From NCBI RefSeq assembly GCF_017873395.1, contig NZ_JAGGKC010000004.1, positions 62,001 to 126,000 on the forward strand: DNA of 64,000 nt, read 5' to 3'. Shown piece after piece: positions 43,603 through 51,706 of the stretch (the first letter of the stretch is position 1; every line of letters begins with the position of its first letter). A program made the position numbers and the translations under genes. Under the pieces are notes generated by a model. That model worked only from the letters and a program-made list of their open reading frames with translations. It had not been told where the DNA came from and ran no database searches. This stretch comes from Youngiibacter multivorans. Lineage in GTDB: Bacteria; Bacillota; Clostridia; Clostridiales; Clostridiaceae.

Positions 43603-44970
43603 ATGAGGATACTTCTTGCAAGACCTCCAAGGCCTAAGCAGGCCATAACAGTAAGCGACTTCATGTTTTCTGAGCCTATAGGGCTTGAGATGATATACGG
43701 TCTTCTTAAGTCAGACCATGATGTGGAGATCTTCGACATGATGGTTGAGAAGGGCAGCCTTAAGGACAAGGTTCTGGAATATAGGCCTGAAGCAGTAGGC
43801 ATCACCAGCCTCTGCATAGATGTGGAGGTTGTAATTGCACTTTGCCGGGAGGTGAAGTCAGTTAAGGCTGACATCGTGACCCTTGCAGGCGGAACACAGG
43901 CATATCTGGCTCCACTGTCATTTGCAGACGATTCAGTGGACTACATATTCGAGTATGTTAATGGTGAAAATATCAAGACCTTCTTCAAGGAGATTGGCAG
44001 AGGAGCTGAGATTCCGTCACTTCAAGGAGTGCGTGCAAGCTCGGATGGCTACAAATCCCATGGCCCTAAGGGCAGGAACGGATACTTTCTGCCGGACAGG
44101 CAGTCCACTAAAAAGTACAGGAACGAGTACTCCTATTTCGGGTATAGGCCTGCTGCCATAATGGAATATGGCATAGGCTGCGAGAAGGCCTGCGATTTTT
44201 GCCTCAGGTGGAGGATCGAAGGCTACAAGGAAGAGCTCCTGGACCTTGAAATTACAAGAAAGGACCTCATGTCGATAGAAGAGGGTACTATAATGCTCAT
44301 GGACAATGACTTCTTCGCAAGCGAGCTTAAGATAAGGATCTTCCTGGACCTCATTAGGGAGCTTGGGTTAAGGAAGAACTTCCTAGTCTATGCTTCAGTC
44401 AAGGGGATACTGGATTTCGAACCGCTGGTAAGGGAATTCAAGGAACTTGGACTGAAGGCCGTTCTTGTAGGCTATGAGACCTTCAGCGATGAGGAACTGG
44501 ATATCTACAGGAAGAAGTCAGACGTGTCTGACAACCTTAAGGCCGCAAAAATACTTAAGGATATCGGTATCGACGTATGGGCATCCTTCATGGCTCATCC
44601 TGACTGGTCGGCTGATGACTTTCGGAAGTTCAGGAAATATATAGGCCTTCTGAAGCCGCAGACAAGCTCAATCAACCCGCTGACACCATTCCCAAACCTT
44701 CCAATGTACGGGAAGTACAAGGACAGGCTGATTCATTCAGCTGAAGAGTATGACAAATGGTCCTTCGGCCAGGTGACGATAAGGCCATCCAATATGTCCC
44801 TCAGGCGCTATTACTATGAGCTGATGGTCACAAACCTTTACGTGAATCTCGTGGTCAACAGCAAGACCGAGATGCTTAGGCGATTTGGAATAGGCAACAT
44901 AGCGAGGATTGTATCAGGGTCCATGAAGACATTGTCCAGATACATTAAACTTATGGCTAGTGCAAAATAA
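43603..44970 (+). CDS. B12-binding-type radical SAM protein 4
   Basis: A 455-residue paralogue. The cluster motif IGCEKACDFCLR (near residue 195) is CxxxCxxC but lacks the usual Pro and hydroxy residues. The N-terminal B12-type domain and the C-terminal SLRRYYYELMVTNLYVN stretch match proteins 1 and 2. It starts nine bases after protein 3 with AAGGAG. The operon ends here; the next hairpin is at 45120-45168. Confidence 0.85.
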   Translation: MRILLARPPRPKQAITVSDFMFSEPIGLEMIYGLLKSDHDVEIFDMMVEKGSLKDKVLEYRPEAVGITSLCIDVEVVIALCREVKSVKADIVTLAGGTQAYLAPLSFADDSVDYIFEYVNGENIKTFFKEIGRGAEIPSLQGVRASSDGYKSHGPKGRNGYFLPDRQSTKKYRNEYSYFGYRPAAIMEYGIGCEKACDFCLRWRIEGYKEELLDLEITRKDLMSIEEGTIMLMDNDFFASELKIRIFLDLIRELGLRKNFLVYASVKGILDFEPLVREFKELGLKAVLVGYETFSDEELDIYRKKSDVSDNLKAAKILKDIGIDVWASFMAHPDWSADDFRKFRKYIGLLKPQTSSINPLTPFPNLPMYGKYKDRLIHSAEEYDKWSFGQVTIRPSNMSLRRYYYELMVTNLYVNLVVNSKTEMLRRFGIGNIARIVSGSMKTLSRYIKLMASAK

Positions 44971-45276
44971 AAGTAACAAGATCAGATTATGTGAGATTTG
45001 TAAGATGGAGACTAATTGAAGACATCTGTTTTGCAGAAATTGAAATTAGTATCCGGATTGAGTAACTGGAAGAAAGCTTCAGAGGCTTTTCGTCAGGATC
45101 AAAATATTATCTGATATAAAAAACCAGGATGAACTGTTCCTAGAGTAGGAATAGCTCATCCTGGTTTTCTTGGTTTCACAAGGCAGTTGAACATGCTCAG
45201 GCGATTCAAACATTATCAACATCAGGCATTCATTGAAATATTCATTTCTCTAATTACTTTACTATTGAGGGTTGCT
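44971..45276. other. Gap between convergent genes
   Basis: About 300 bases without a gene. The only clear element is the bidirectional terminator at 45120-45168. Confidence 0.55.
45120..45168. terminator. Bidirectional terminator
   Basis: AAAACCAGGATGA / TCATCCTGGTTTT perfect 13-bp stem with an inner TTCCTA / TAGGAA stem. Confidence 0.87.
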
Positions 45277-46362
45277 TTAGTTTCTTGTTTTCTCAAAAGC
45301 AGCGGAGAGTTTAGCCAAGGCAATATCTCCAACTTCTCTGGTGCTTGAGCTCCCACCCAAGTCTGGTGTAAGTGTTATTCCTTCGGTCAGGACCTGCTGA
45401 ATTACGTCAATGATCATTTTGCCCCAGTCCTCATGACCAAAAAAGTCAAGCATCTGACTTGCTGACCAAATTGAAGCCAGAGGGTCTGCAATGTTCTTAC
45501 CTGCTATATCCGGTGCAGAACCATGTATAGGCTCAAACATGGATGGGAATTTGCGTTCAGGATTAATGTTGGCTCCTGCAGCCAGTCCCATACCACCAGC
45601 GATAGCCGCACCAAGGTCAGTGAGGATATCACCAAAGAGGTTTGATGTGACAACGATCTGGAATCTTTGGGGCTGTTTTACGAAGAACATGCTTGCCGCA
45701 TCAACAAGCAGCGAATATGTCTTTACATCAGGATATTCCTTGCCTATTTCATTGAAGACTTCATCCCAGAAGACCATGCTGTAGTTTAGGGCGTTCGCCT
45801 TGCTTACATTTGTGAGCGTCTTATTTTCTTTACGTGCCAGTTCGTAAGCATATCTGATGACACGTTCGCAGCCAACCCTTGAGAATACAGCATTTTGAAT
45901 GACGACCTCATTGGGCTTGCCCTTATAGAGCCAGCTTCCTGAGCCTGCATATTCTCCCTCGCTGTTTTCACGCACAACAATCATATCAACATCTTCTTTT
46001 TTTACACCAGTCAACGGGCATGGCGCACCCTCAAGAAGCTTAACGGGGCGGAGATTGATGTACTGATCGAAGCTTTTACGGATAATAAGCAGCAGGTCCC
46101 ATAGTGAAATATGGTCCGGGACACCCGGAGCACCTACGGCTCCGAGGTAGATAGCATCAAATTCCTTGAGTTGGTCGATTCCATCCTTTGGCATCATAAA
46201 GCCGTTTTCTAGGTAGTATTCGCATCCCCATGGGAAAAATGTGAAATCGAAGCTAAATGTTCCGTCAAGCTCTGATACCTTTTTTAGTACCTTCACTCCC
46301 TCTTCAATGACCTCAGGACCGACACCGTCTCCGGGAATAACTGCAATCTTATATTTATTCAT
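45277..46362 (-). CDS. D-malate/tartrate dehydrogenase-type decarboxylating dehydrogenase
   Basis: A 361-residue member of the isocitrate/isopropylmalate dehydrogenase family. IAVIPGDGVGPEVIEEG, PWGCEYYLENGFMMPKDG, ENSEGEYAGSGSW, and the GSAPDIAGKNIADPLASI block with the NAD site are present. The ENSEGEYAG and WGCEYY patterns fit D-malate/tartrate dehydrogenases (DmlA/TtuC) better than LeuB. It would oxidise a 2-hydroxy dicarboxylate to a 2-oxoacid plus CO2 and NADH. The start at 46362 follows AAGGAG; the longer frame to 46401 lacks a site. Confidence 0.86.
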   Translation of the reverse strand: MNKYKIAVIPGDGVGPEVIEEGVKVLKKVSELDGTFSFDFTFFPWGCEYYLENGFMMPKDGIDQLKEFDAIYLGAVGAPGVPDHISLWDLLLIIRKSFDQYINLRPVKLLEGAPCPLTGVKKEDVDMIVVRENSEGEYAGSGSWLYKGKPNEVVIQNAVFSRVGCERVIRYAYELARKENKTLTNVSKANALNYSMVFWDEVFNEIGKEYPDVKTYSLLVDAASMFFVKQPQRFQIVVTSNLFGDILTDLGAAIAGGMGLAAGANINPERKFPSMFEPIHGSAPDIAGKNIADPLASIWSASQMLDFFGHEDWGKMIIDVIQQVLTEGITLTPDLGGSSSTREVGDIALAKLSAAFEKTRN

Positions 46363-46669
46363 AAGTAGCTCCTTATTGTTTAATTTTTGCATCTGATTCA
46401 AGCGTAACAGAGTGATAATTCAAATGCAACAAACGTCGATTCCGACAGCTATCCAATAAGCAGAACGGGTCACCTTAACAATTGAGTCTTTGGCTTGAGG
46501 ATAGGTGATGTCCAAATCTCTTGTATAGACAACAGCGCAACTTGATGAATATCCTAATCAAAATAACAATTGTAAAATTGAATGACATAAAATTTAAATT
46601 GCCAGAACCCTTCACAAGTCGCATGGATTTCCATATAATGAAGGTAATCAGAAAGCGAAGGATTAAAAG
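46363..46669. other. Divergent control region, dehydrogenase / ccdA
   Basis: 307 bases without a gene. It holds the ccdA promoter at 46611-46639; a minus-strand promoter for the dehydrogenase is not clear. Confidence 0.5.
46611..46639 (+). promoter_or_regulatory. Sigma-70-type promoter of ccdA-tlpA
   Basis: TTCACA (46611-46616), 17-bp spacer, TATAAT (46634-46639). Confidence 0.82.
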
Positions 46670-47335
46670 ATGGATTATTTGATTTCGTTCCTCGAAGGGA
46701 CAATAACGTTCATATCCCCATGCCTCCTCCCAATGCTGCCAATATACATCTCGTATTTCGCAGGACAGGAGGAAGGAAAAAGCAAACCGATAGTCAACGC
46801 ACTTGGATTCGTTCTGGGCTTTTCAATAGTGTTCACAACCCTTGGTGCACTTGCAGGTAGCATAGGAAGCCTCCTTGTAAGGTACGGGAGGGTGCTTGAC
46901 ATAGTTGCCGGTTCCGTAATCATACTGTTCGGGCTGAGCTACCTTGGACTGTTCAGGATATCCCTGTTCAACAGGGGTATGAGGCCAGGCGGAAAGGATC
47001 CCGGAAAGGGCTTCCTGTCATCTATGCTTTTCGGCATGGCTTTTTCCATAGGCTGGACACCATGCCTCGGAACATTCCTCGGATCTGCACTCATGCTTGC
47101 AGCATCAAAGGGCAGCGCCGTCAAGGGAATACTCATGCTTGCGAGCTACTCAGTTGGCCTTGGTATTCCGTTCATACTGAGCGCAATACTCATCGACAGC
47201 CTCAAAGGTGCCTTTGACTTCATCAAGAGGCACTACAGGGCAGTTGAGATAGTATCAGGTGTCCTGCTCATTACACTTGGAATCATGATGGTCACTGGCT
47301 ATCTCGGAAGACTTCTTTCGCTGATGTCATTTTAG
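46670..47335 (+). CDS. ccdA: CcdA-type thiol:disulfide transmembrane protein
   Basis: A 221-residue membrane protein with six predicted helices and the CcdA/DsbD signatures FLEGTITFISPCLLPMLPIY and MAFSIGWTPCLGTFLG, whose two Pro-flanked Cys (Cys18 and one near residue 130) carry electrons across the membrane. It is paired with a TlpA/ResA-like thioredoxin 20 bases downstream and most likely reduces it on the outer face. Confidence 0.92.
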   Translation: MDYLISFLEGTITFISPCLLPMLPIYISYFAGQEEGKSKPIVNALGFVLGFSIVFTTLGALAGSIGSLLVRYGRVLDIVAGSVIILFGLSYLGLFRISLFNRGMRPGGKDPGKGFLSSMLFGMAFSIGWTPCLGTFLGSALMLAASKGSAVKGILMLASYSVGLGIPFILSAILIDSLKGAFDFIKRHYRAVEIVSGVLLITLGIMMVTGYLGRLLSLMSF

Positions 47336-47355
47336 ATTGAAAGGAAACTGATATT

Positions 47356-47934
47356 ATGGATAAAAAAGTTAAAGCACTTCTAAGCGTGCTTCTATTGGTT
47401 CTGGTAATCGGAGGTGCATATGCCGGATACAAGGTCCTCAGCAAGGGAAATGCACCTCAGCCGAGTCAGCCCACTCAGGCGACTTCCGGAAGCGAGACTG
47501 AAGAAAAGACACCTGCTCCGGACTTCAGGGTGTTTGACGGTTCAGGCAAAGAGGTAAGGCTGTCTGATTTCAAGGGTGAAATAGTCGTGATTAACTTCTG
47601 GGCATCATGGTGCCCGCCCTGCAAGGAAGAGATGCCATATTTCCAAAAGGCATACGAGCAGTATGGAGACAGGGTGAAGTTCATGATGCTGGACCTTGTT
47701 GACGGAAGCCGTGAGACAAAAGCCACAGGGCAGGAATTCATTGCAGACAACAAGTACACATTCCCGGTCTACTTCGACACTAATTCGGATGCTGCAATAA
47801 AGTACGGGATTAGCTCAATACCGACAACGGTATTCATAGACAAGGAAGGGAACGTAGTGACGGGATATGTAGGCTCAGTAAGCGGACTTGAGGATATCAC
47901 TGCAGTGATTGAAATGATCCTGAAGGGGAAATGA
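47356..47934 (+). CDS. TlpA/ResA-like membrane-anchored thioredoxin
   Basis: A 192-residue protein with an N-terminal signal anchor (about 7-28), a Ser/Thr/Pro-rich linker, and a thioredoxin domain with the active site WASWCPPCKEEMP. Expected outside the membrane, receiving electrons from CcdA. Roles in this family include cytochrome maturation or peroxide/thiol reduction; no cytochrome gene is nearby. Confidence 0.9.
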   Translation: MDKKVKALLSVLLLVLVIGGAYAGYKVLSKGNAPQPSQPTQATSGSETEEKTPAPDFRVFDGSGKEVRLSDFKGEIVVINFWASWCPPCKEEMPYFQKAYEQYGDRVKFMMLDLVDGSRETKATGQEFIADNKYTFPVYFDTNSDAAIKYGISSIPTTVFIDKEGNVVTGYVGSVSGLEDITAVIEMILKGK

Positions 47935-47963
47935 CAACGCTCCATAACTAAATAGCACATTTG

Positions 47964-47993
47964 GTCAGCTTGCCCAGGCAGGCTGGCTTTTTT
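47964..47993 (+). terminator. Terminator of ccdA-tlpA
   Basis: GTCAGC-TGCC / GGCA-GCTGGC stem with a G-T pair, then six Ts. A smaller CTCTG-GTAAA-CAGAG hairpin follows at 48007-48021. Confidence 0.8.
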
Positions 47994-48068
47994 GGTGTAG
48001 CAAAAACTCTGGTAAACAGAGCCTTTTATCATATAGATTATTGTAAAGAGATGAAATTCTGCCTGGTA

Positions 48069-48085
48069 TGTAGTAAAATACTACA
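48069..48085. promoter_or_regulatory. TGTAG-N7-CTACA site before the activator gene
   Basis: TGTAGTAAAATACTACA, an almost perfect palindrome 33 bases before the start codon. It has the same 17-bp form as the site at 49546-49562 upstream of the target operon, suggesting autoregulation. Confidence 0.65.
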
Positions 48086-48117
48086 CAAGACGTGAAGCCA
48101 ATAGGGGGGGGGATTTG

Positions 48118-49533
48118 ATGGACAGATATTCGAGCTGGCTGGATCCTGATAATTTGAGTCAGGAAATGATGGAGTATTATGCGAATGAGGCGCTGGAAAG
48201 CGTTGGTTCTGTTGCAATCATAGACAAGGATTTCAGAATGGTCTACATCAATGACAAGTATGCGGATTCATTGGGGATAGACAGGCTCAAGTCCCTGGGA
48301 AGGCCTGTCAGCGAGGTAATAGACAATACGAACATGACAAATGTTGCAAAAACGGGACATCCTGAGCTTGGGGTCATTTATTCGAGGAATGGTGTGAATT
48401 TTGTCATCAACAAGTTTCCGATAATGAAAAATGGGGAATTCATGGGGATAGTCGGGATATCGACGTTCCAGGACAACGACAAGCTTATTTCGCTCAAGCT
48501 TAGGCTTGATAACCTGGTTAAGGAGCTCAACTACTACAAGGACAAGAGCAAGAAGCAGAATGCCGCAAAATACAGTATCGATGACATCATATCCCAGAAT
48601 GACACTATGCTGAAACTGAAGTTGCTGGTGCACAAGATGGCTTCAACGAAATCAACGGTGCTGATATCCGGGGAGAGCGGGACGGGAAAGGAGCTCTTTG
48701 CACATGCCCTGCATTCCTTGAGCAGGAGGTCGGGAATGCCGTTTCAAAGGATAAACTGCTCTACTATACCTGAGAACCTCATAGAATCGGAGCTATTCGG
48801 TTATGAAAAGGGGACTTTCACGGGGGCATCAAAGGATGGCAAGCTCGGAGAGTTTGAGGTGGCTAACGGTGGTACGATGATGATGGATGAGATTGATTCC
48901 CTTCCACTTTCTATGCAGGCAAAGCTGCTCAGGGTGCTTCAGGAGAAGGAAATAAGGAGAATAGGCGGCAAGGAGACAATCGATATCGATGTCCGCATGA
49001 TATTCACTACGAATAAGGATCTGCTATCAATGGTGAGGAGTGGCCAGTTCAGGGAGGACCTATATTACAGGATAAATGTAATGAACATATCAATTCCTCC
49101 CCTTAGGGAGAGGAAGGAGGACATACCCTATATTATTGAGAGGTTCATCCAGAAGTATAACCGGGAGATGGGGATGAGGGTAACCGGCATCTCACCCGAA
49201 GCACTTGACCTGCTTATGGGGTATGAATGGCCTGGCAATATAAGGGAACTGGAGAACTATGTGGAAAGGGCCTTCATATATTCCACCGGTGGTATGCTGG
49301 GACTTGAGCATTTTGATTTTTTGGAAAAGCTGCCTGCAGCTGATTCTATAGAAGGGCATGAAAAGCCGATTTTTGAGGAGACTAAGTTGAGGGATATGGT
49401 GGCAAGAGTTGAAAGGGAAGCGATATCCGAAGCCATGTCCAGATTCGATGGCAACAAGAAACGCGCTGCAGAATCCCTTGGAGTGGACAGAAGTGTATTC
49501 TATGAGAAGCTTAGAAGATATGGAATAGGATGA
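48118..49533 (+). CDS. PAS-containing sigma-54-dependent transcriptional activator
   Basis: A 471-residue enhancer-binding protein: N-terminal PAS domain (about 20-130), AAA+ domain (about 155-390) with Walker A GESGTGKE and sigma-54 contact loop GTFTGA in place of the usual GAFTGA, and a Fis-type HTH (FDGNKKRAAESLGVDRSVFYEKLRRYG). ATG 48118 follows a run of Gs; TTG 48115 is less likely. It lies just before the BKACE operon, whose sigma-54 promoter carries a TGTAG-N7-CTACA site, so it is the likely activator. Confidence 0.9.
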   Translation: MDRYSSWLDPDNLSQEMMEYYANEALESVGSVAIIDKDFRMVYINDKYADSLGIDRLKSLGRPVSEVIDNTNMTNVAKTGHPELGVIYSRNGVNFVINKFPIMKNGEFMGIVGISTFQDNDKLISLKLRLDNLVKELNYYKDKSKKQNAAKYSIDDIISQNDTMLKLKLLVHKMASTKSTVLISGESGTGKELFAHALHSLSRRSGMPFQRINCSTIPENLIESELFGYEKGTFTGASKDGKLGEFEVANGGTMMMDEIDSLPLSMQAKLLRVLQEKEIRRIGGKETIDIDVRMIFTTNKDLLSMVRSGQFREDLYYRINVMNISIPPLRERKEDIPYIIERFIQKYNREMGMRVTGISPEALDLLMGYEWPGNIRELENYVERAFIYSTGGMLGLEHFDFLEKLPAADSIEGHEKPIFEETKLRDMVARVEREAISEAMSRFDGNKKRAAESLGVDRSVFYEKLRRYGIG

Positions 49534-49545
49534 AGAGTCAATTTG

Positions 49546-49562
49546 TGTAGTGAAAGGCTACA
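49546..49562. promoter_or_regulatory. TGTAG-N7-CTACA upstream activator site of the BKACE operon
   Basis: TGTAGTGAAAGGCTACA, 99 bp before the sigma-54 promoter at 49645. Same arms and length as the site at 48069-48085. Confidence 0.72.
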
Positions 49563-49566
49563 TGCA

Positions 49567-49583
49567 TGAGGCGGCAAGCTACA
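49567..49583. promoter_or_regulatory. Second, half-conserved activator site
   Basis: TGAGGCGGCAAGCTACA keeps one CTACA arm. It begins exactly 21 bp (two helical turns) after the first site, as expected for paired enhancer sites. Confidence 0.5.
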
Positions 49584-49644
49584 CAAATGGATAGGAAATT
49601 GAAGATTTTAGCAAGAAAAGCCTGAATTCCGGGCTTTTTTCTTT

Positions 49645-49660
49645 TGGCACGGTTATTGCT
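49645..49660 (+). promoter_or_regulatory. Sigma-54 promoter of the BKACE operon
   Basis: TGGCACGGTTATTGCT, perfect -24/-12 element, 64 bp before the start codon. Confidence 0.92.
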
Positions 49661-49723
49661 ATAACATAAGCAGGATTAAGTAAACGTTTTTACAAAAAAT
49701 AAATTATCAATCAGGAGGATAAC

Positions 49724-50602
49724 ATGGCAAAGAAGATCATCATCACAGTGGCACCAAGCAGCAATTTTCAGGGAAAGGAAGCAAATCCTGCGATTCCGGA
49801 GCAGCCTGAAGAGGTAGCCCAGGCAACGTATGATGCATACAATGCAGGAGCATCCATAGTTCACTTCCATTCAAGGGACAGGCAGGGCATTCCTACAAAC
49901 GACCGGAATGTGATCATTGAAACGGTCCAGCAGATTAGGAGGCGTTGCAGTGACATTATAATACAGCCGAGCGTAGCTCCCGCGAACAGGCCTGACAGGA
50001 TCAATACAGCAGATGACGGACTCAGTTCACTGGACGTCGGAGCCGAAATGGCATCCCTTGACTGCGGGGTAGTGGTAATTCCTTCAAGGGTACCTGACAT
50101 GGAGGGACCTGACAGAATAATTGGCTGGACCAGGAAATGGCTCGTCGAGACCGCTACAAAAATGAAGGCGCTCGGCATCAAACCGGAAATGGAGATATTC
50201 AATGATGCTCAGCTTGAAGATGCCATCAATCTTCTTGTAAAGCCGGGCCTTATAATAGGCAACCCAACCTTCACGTTTGTAATGAACATGAAGACAAGCC
50301 AGGGCGGTGTGGAGTGGAGCATGGAAAACCTGGCGCACTTTGTCAGGAAAACACCACCGGGTTCCATGTTCGGGACCATGGGTGTAGGAGCCAGCCAGTA
50401 TTTCGCAACGCTGGGTTCACTGCTCTATGGTGGAAATATCCGGGTAGGATTTGAAGACAACATATATTACCGCAAAGGCGAGCTTGCGACAAGCAATGCC
50501 CAGCTGGTCGAACGTATCGTAAAGGTGGCGCAAGACCTTGGCTATGAAATAGCATCTCCTGATGAAGCAAGGGAAATGATGGGAATAACAAAGAGGCTTT
50601 AG
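49724..50602 (+). CDS. Beta-keto acid cleavage enzyme (BKACE, DUF849)
   Basis: A 292-residue TIM-barrel enzyme of the BKACE/3-keto-5-aminohexanoate cleavage family: beta-keto acid + acetyl-CoA gives acetoacetate + a new acyl-CoA. The zinc-binding VHFHSRD (His47, His49) follows an N-terminal IITVAPSSN pattern; GFEDNIYY near residue 240 supplies the third ligand Glu. ATG follows CAGGAGG. It is the first gene of a sigma-54 operon with a carnitine-dehydrogenase-like enzyme, buk and ptb. Substrate class is determined by pocket residues that I cannot assign. Confidence 0.9.
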   Translation: MAKKIIITVAPSSNFQGKEANPAIPEQPEEVAQATYDAYNAGASIVHFHSRDRQGIPTNDRNVIIETVQQIRRRCSDIIIQPSVAPANRPDRINTADDGLSSLDVGAEMASLDCGVVVIPSRVPDMEGPDRIIGWTRKWLVETATKMKALGIKPEMEIFNDAQLEDAINLLVKPGLIIGNPTFTFVMNMKTSQGGVEWSMENLAHFVRKTPPGSMFGTMGVGASQYFATLGSLLYGGNIRVGFEDNIYYRKGELATSNAQLVERIVKVAQDLGYEIASPDEAREMMGITKRL

Positions 50603-50707
50603 GCTTTCATGTGCCATTCACATATGACTATTCATCGGTTAGGATTGCAGCAGTTTAGTTTCCATCTTTTCTATTAAAAAAAATAAAACTAATGGGTGGT
50701 TATCAAT

Positions 50708-51649
50708 ATGAATCTGAACGATATCAAAAAGGTTGCATGTGTTGGGGTAGGGACGATTGGAGCAAGCTGGGCAACATTATATTTGTGGAAGGGATTCAAT
50801 GTAGCAGTACAGGACGTTAATGTAGAGGCATTGGAGAGTGCAAGAAGACTTATTTCTTCCAACTTCAAATTCCTTGAGGAAAAAGGTCTCCTGTCTTCTG
50901 AGTCAAGAAAGAAAGCAGAGGGTAACGCCACATATACAGTTAATCTGAAGGAAGCTTTAACTGGGGCTCAGTTTATCCAGGAATCAGCCTTTGAAAGCTA
51001 TGAGGTCAAGCAAAATATTGTACGCGAAATGGATGAGTATGCTCCAGAGGCTATTTATGCTACCAGCACCTCAGGTCTCTTAGTAAGTGAGATACAGAAA
51101 ATGTCCAAATACCCGGGTAGATGCATTACAGCTCATCCATTCAATCCTCCGCATCTGTTGCCGCTGGTAGAGCTGGTCAAGGGCAAAGAAACAAGTGAGG
51201 AGACTGTGCTTCTCTGCTATGACTTCTATAAATCAATCAACAAGGAACCGATAATAATAAACAAGGAAATTCCGGGCCATGTAGCAAGCCGCATTCAAAT
51301 GGCATTATGGAGAGAATGCGCTGACCTGGTCATGAACGGAGTCTGTTCAGTAAAGGATGTAGATGCCGCATGCTGCTATGGTCCAGGCTTGAGATGGGCA
51401 CTTATGGGACCGCATCTGGTCTGGGACCTGTCAAATCCCAAAGGGATTGCAGCTACCATAGAACACATTGGACCTCAGATGAATGTCTGGCTGCCTGATA
51501 TGGCCAATTGGGAGAAATTGCCTGACGGTGTAGGAGAGTTAATGGCAGAGGGGCTCAAGGAGGAGACGGCTGGAACGACTCCAGGTGAACTTAAGGCATG
51601 GCGTGATGACAAGCTAGTTGAGATACTAAAGCAGGTAGGCAAGCTTTAA
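50708..51649 (+). CDS. 3-hydroxyacyl-CoA-dehydrogenase-superfamily enzyme, L-carnitine-dehydrogenase-like
   Basis: A 313-residue NAD-dependent dehydrogenase. The Rossmann motif is GVGTIGASWA. The block CITAHPFNPPHLLPLVELVKG has HPFNP, as in L-carnitine dehydrogenase and gulonate dehydrogenase, where hydroxybutyryl-CoA dehydrogenases usually have HFFNP. It therefore likely oxidises a free 3-hydroxy acid to the 3-keto acid that BKACE cleaves. ATG 50708 follows GGGTGG; GTG 50696 is possible. No carnitine-specific residue was checked. Confidence 0.84.
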   Translation: MNLNDIKKVACVGVGTIGASWATLYLWKGFNVAVQDVNVEALESARRLISSNFKFLEEKGLLSSESRKKAEGNATYTVNLKEALTGAQFIQESAFESYEVKQNIVREMDEYAPEAIYATSTSGLLVSEIQKMSKYPGRCITAHPFNPPHLLPLVELVKGKETSEETVLLCYDFYKSINKEPIIINKEIPGHVASRIQMALWRECADLVMNGVCSVKDVDAACCYGPGLRWALMGPHLVWDLSNPKGIAATIEHIGPQMNVWLPDMANWEKLPDGVGELMAEGLKEETAGTTPGELKAWRDDKLVEILKQVGKL

Positions 51650-51706
51650 AAGAACAGACCGATAAATTCAAGAAAATGAAGAGAATGGATTTCAGGGGGA
51701 ATTGAA

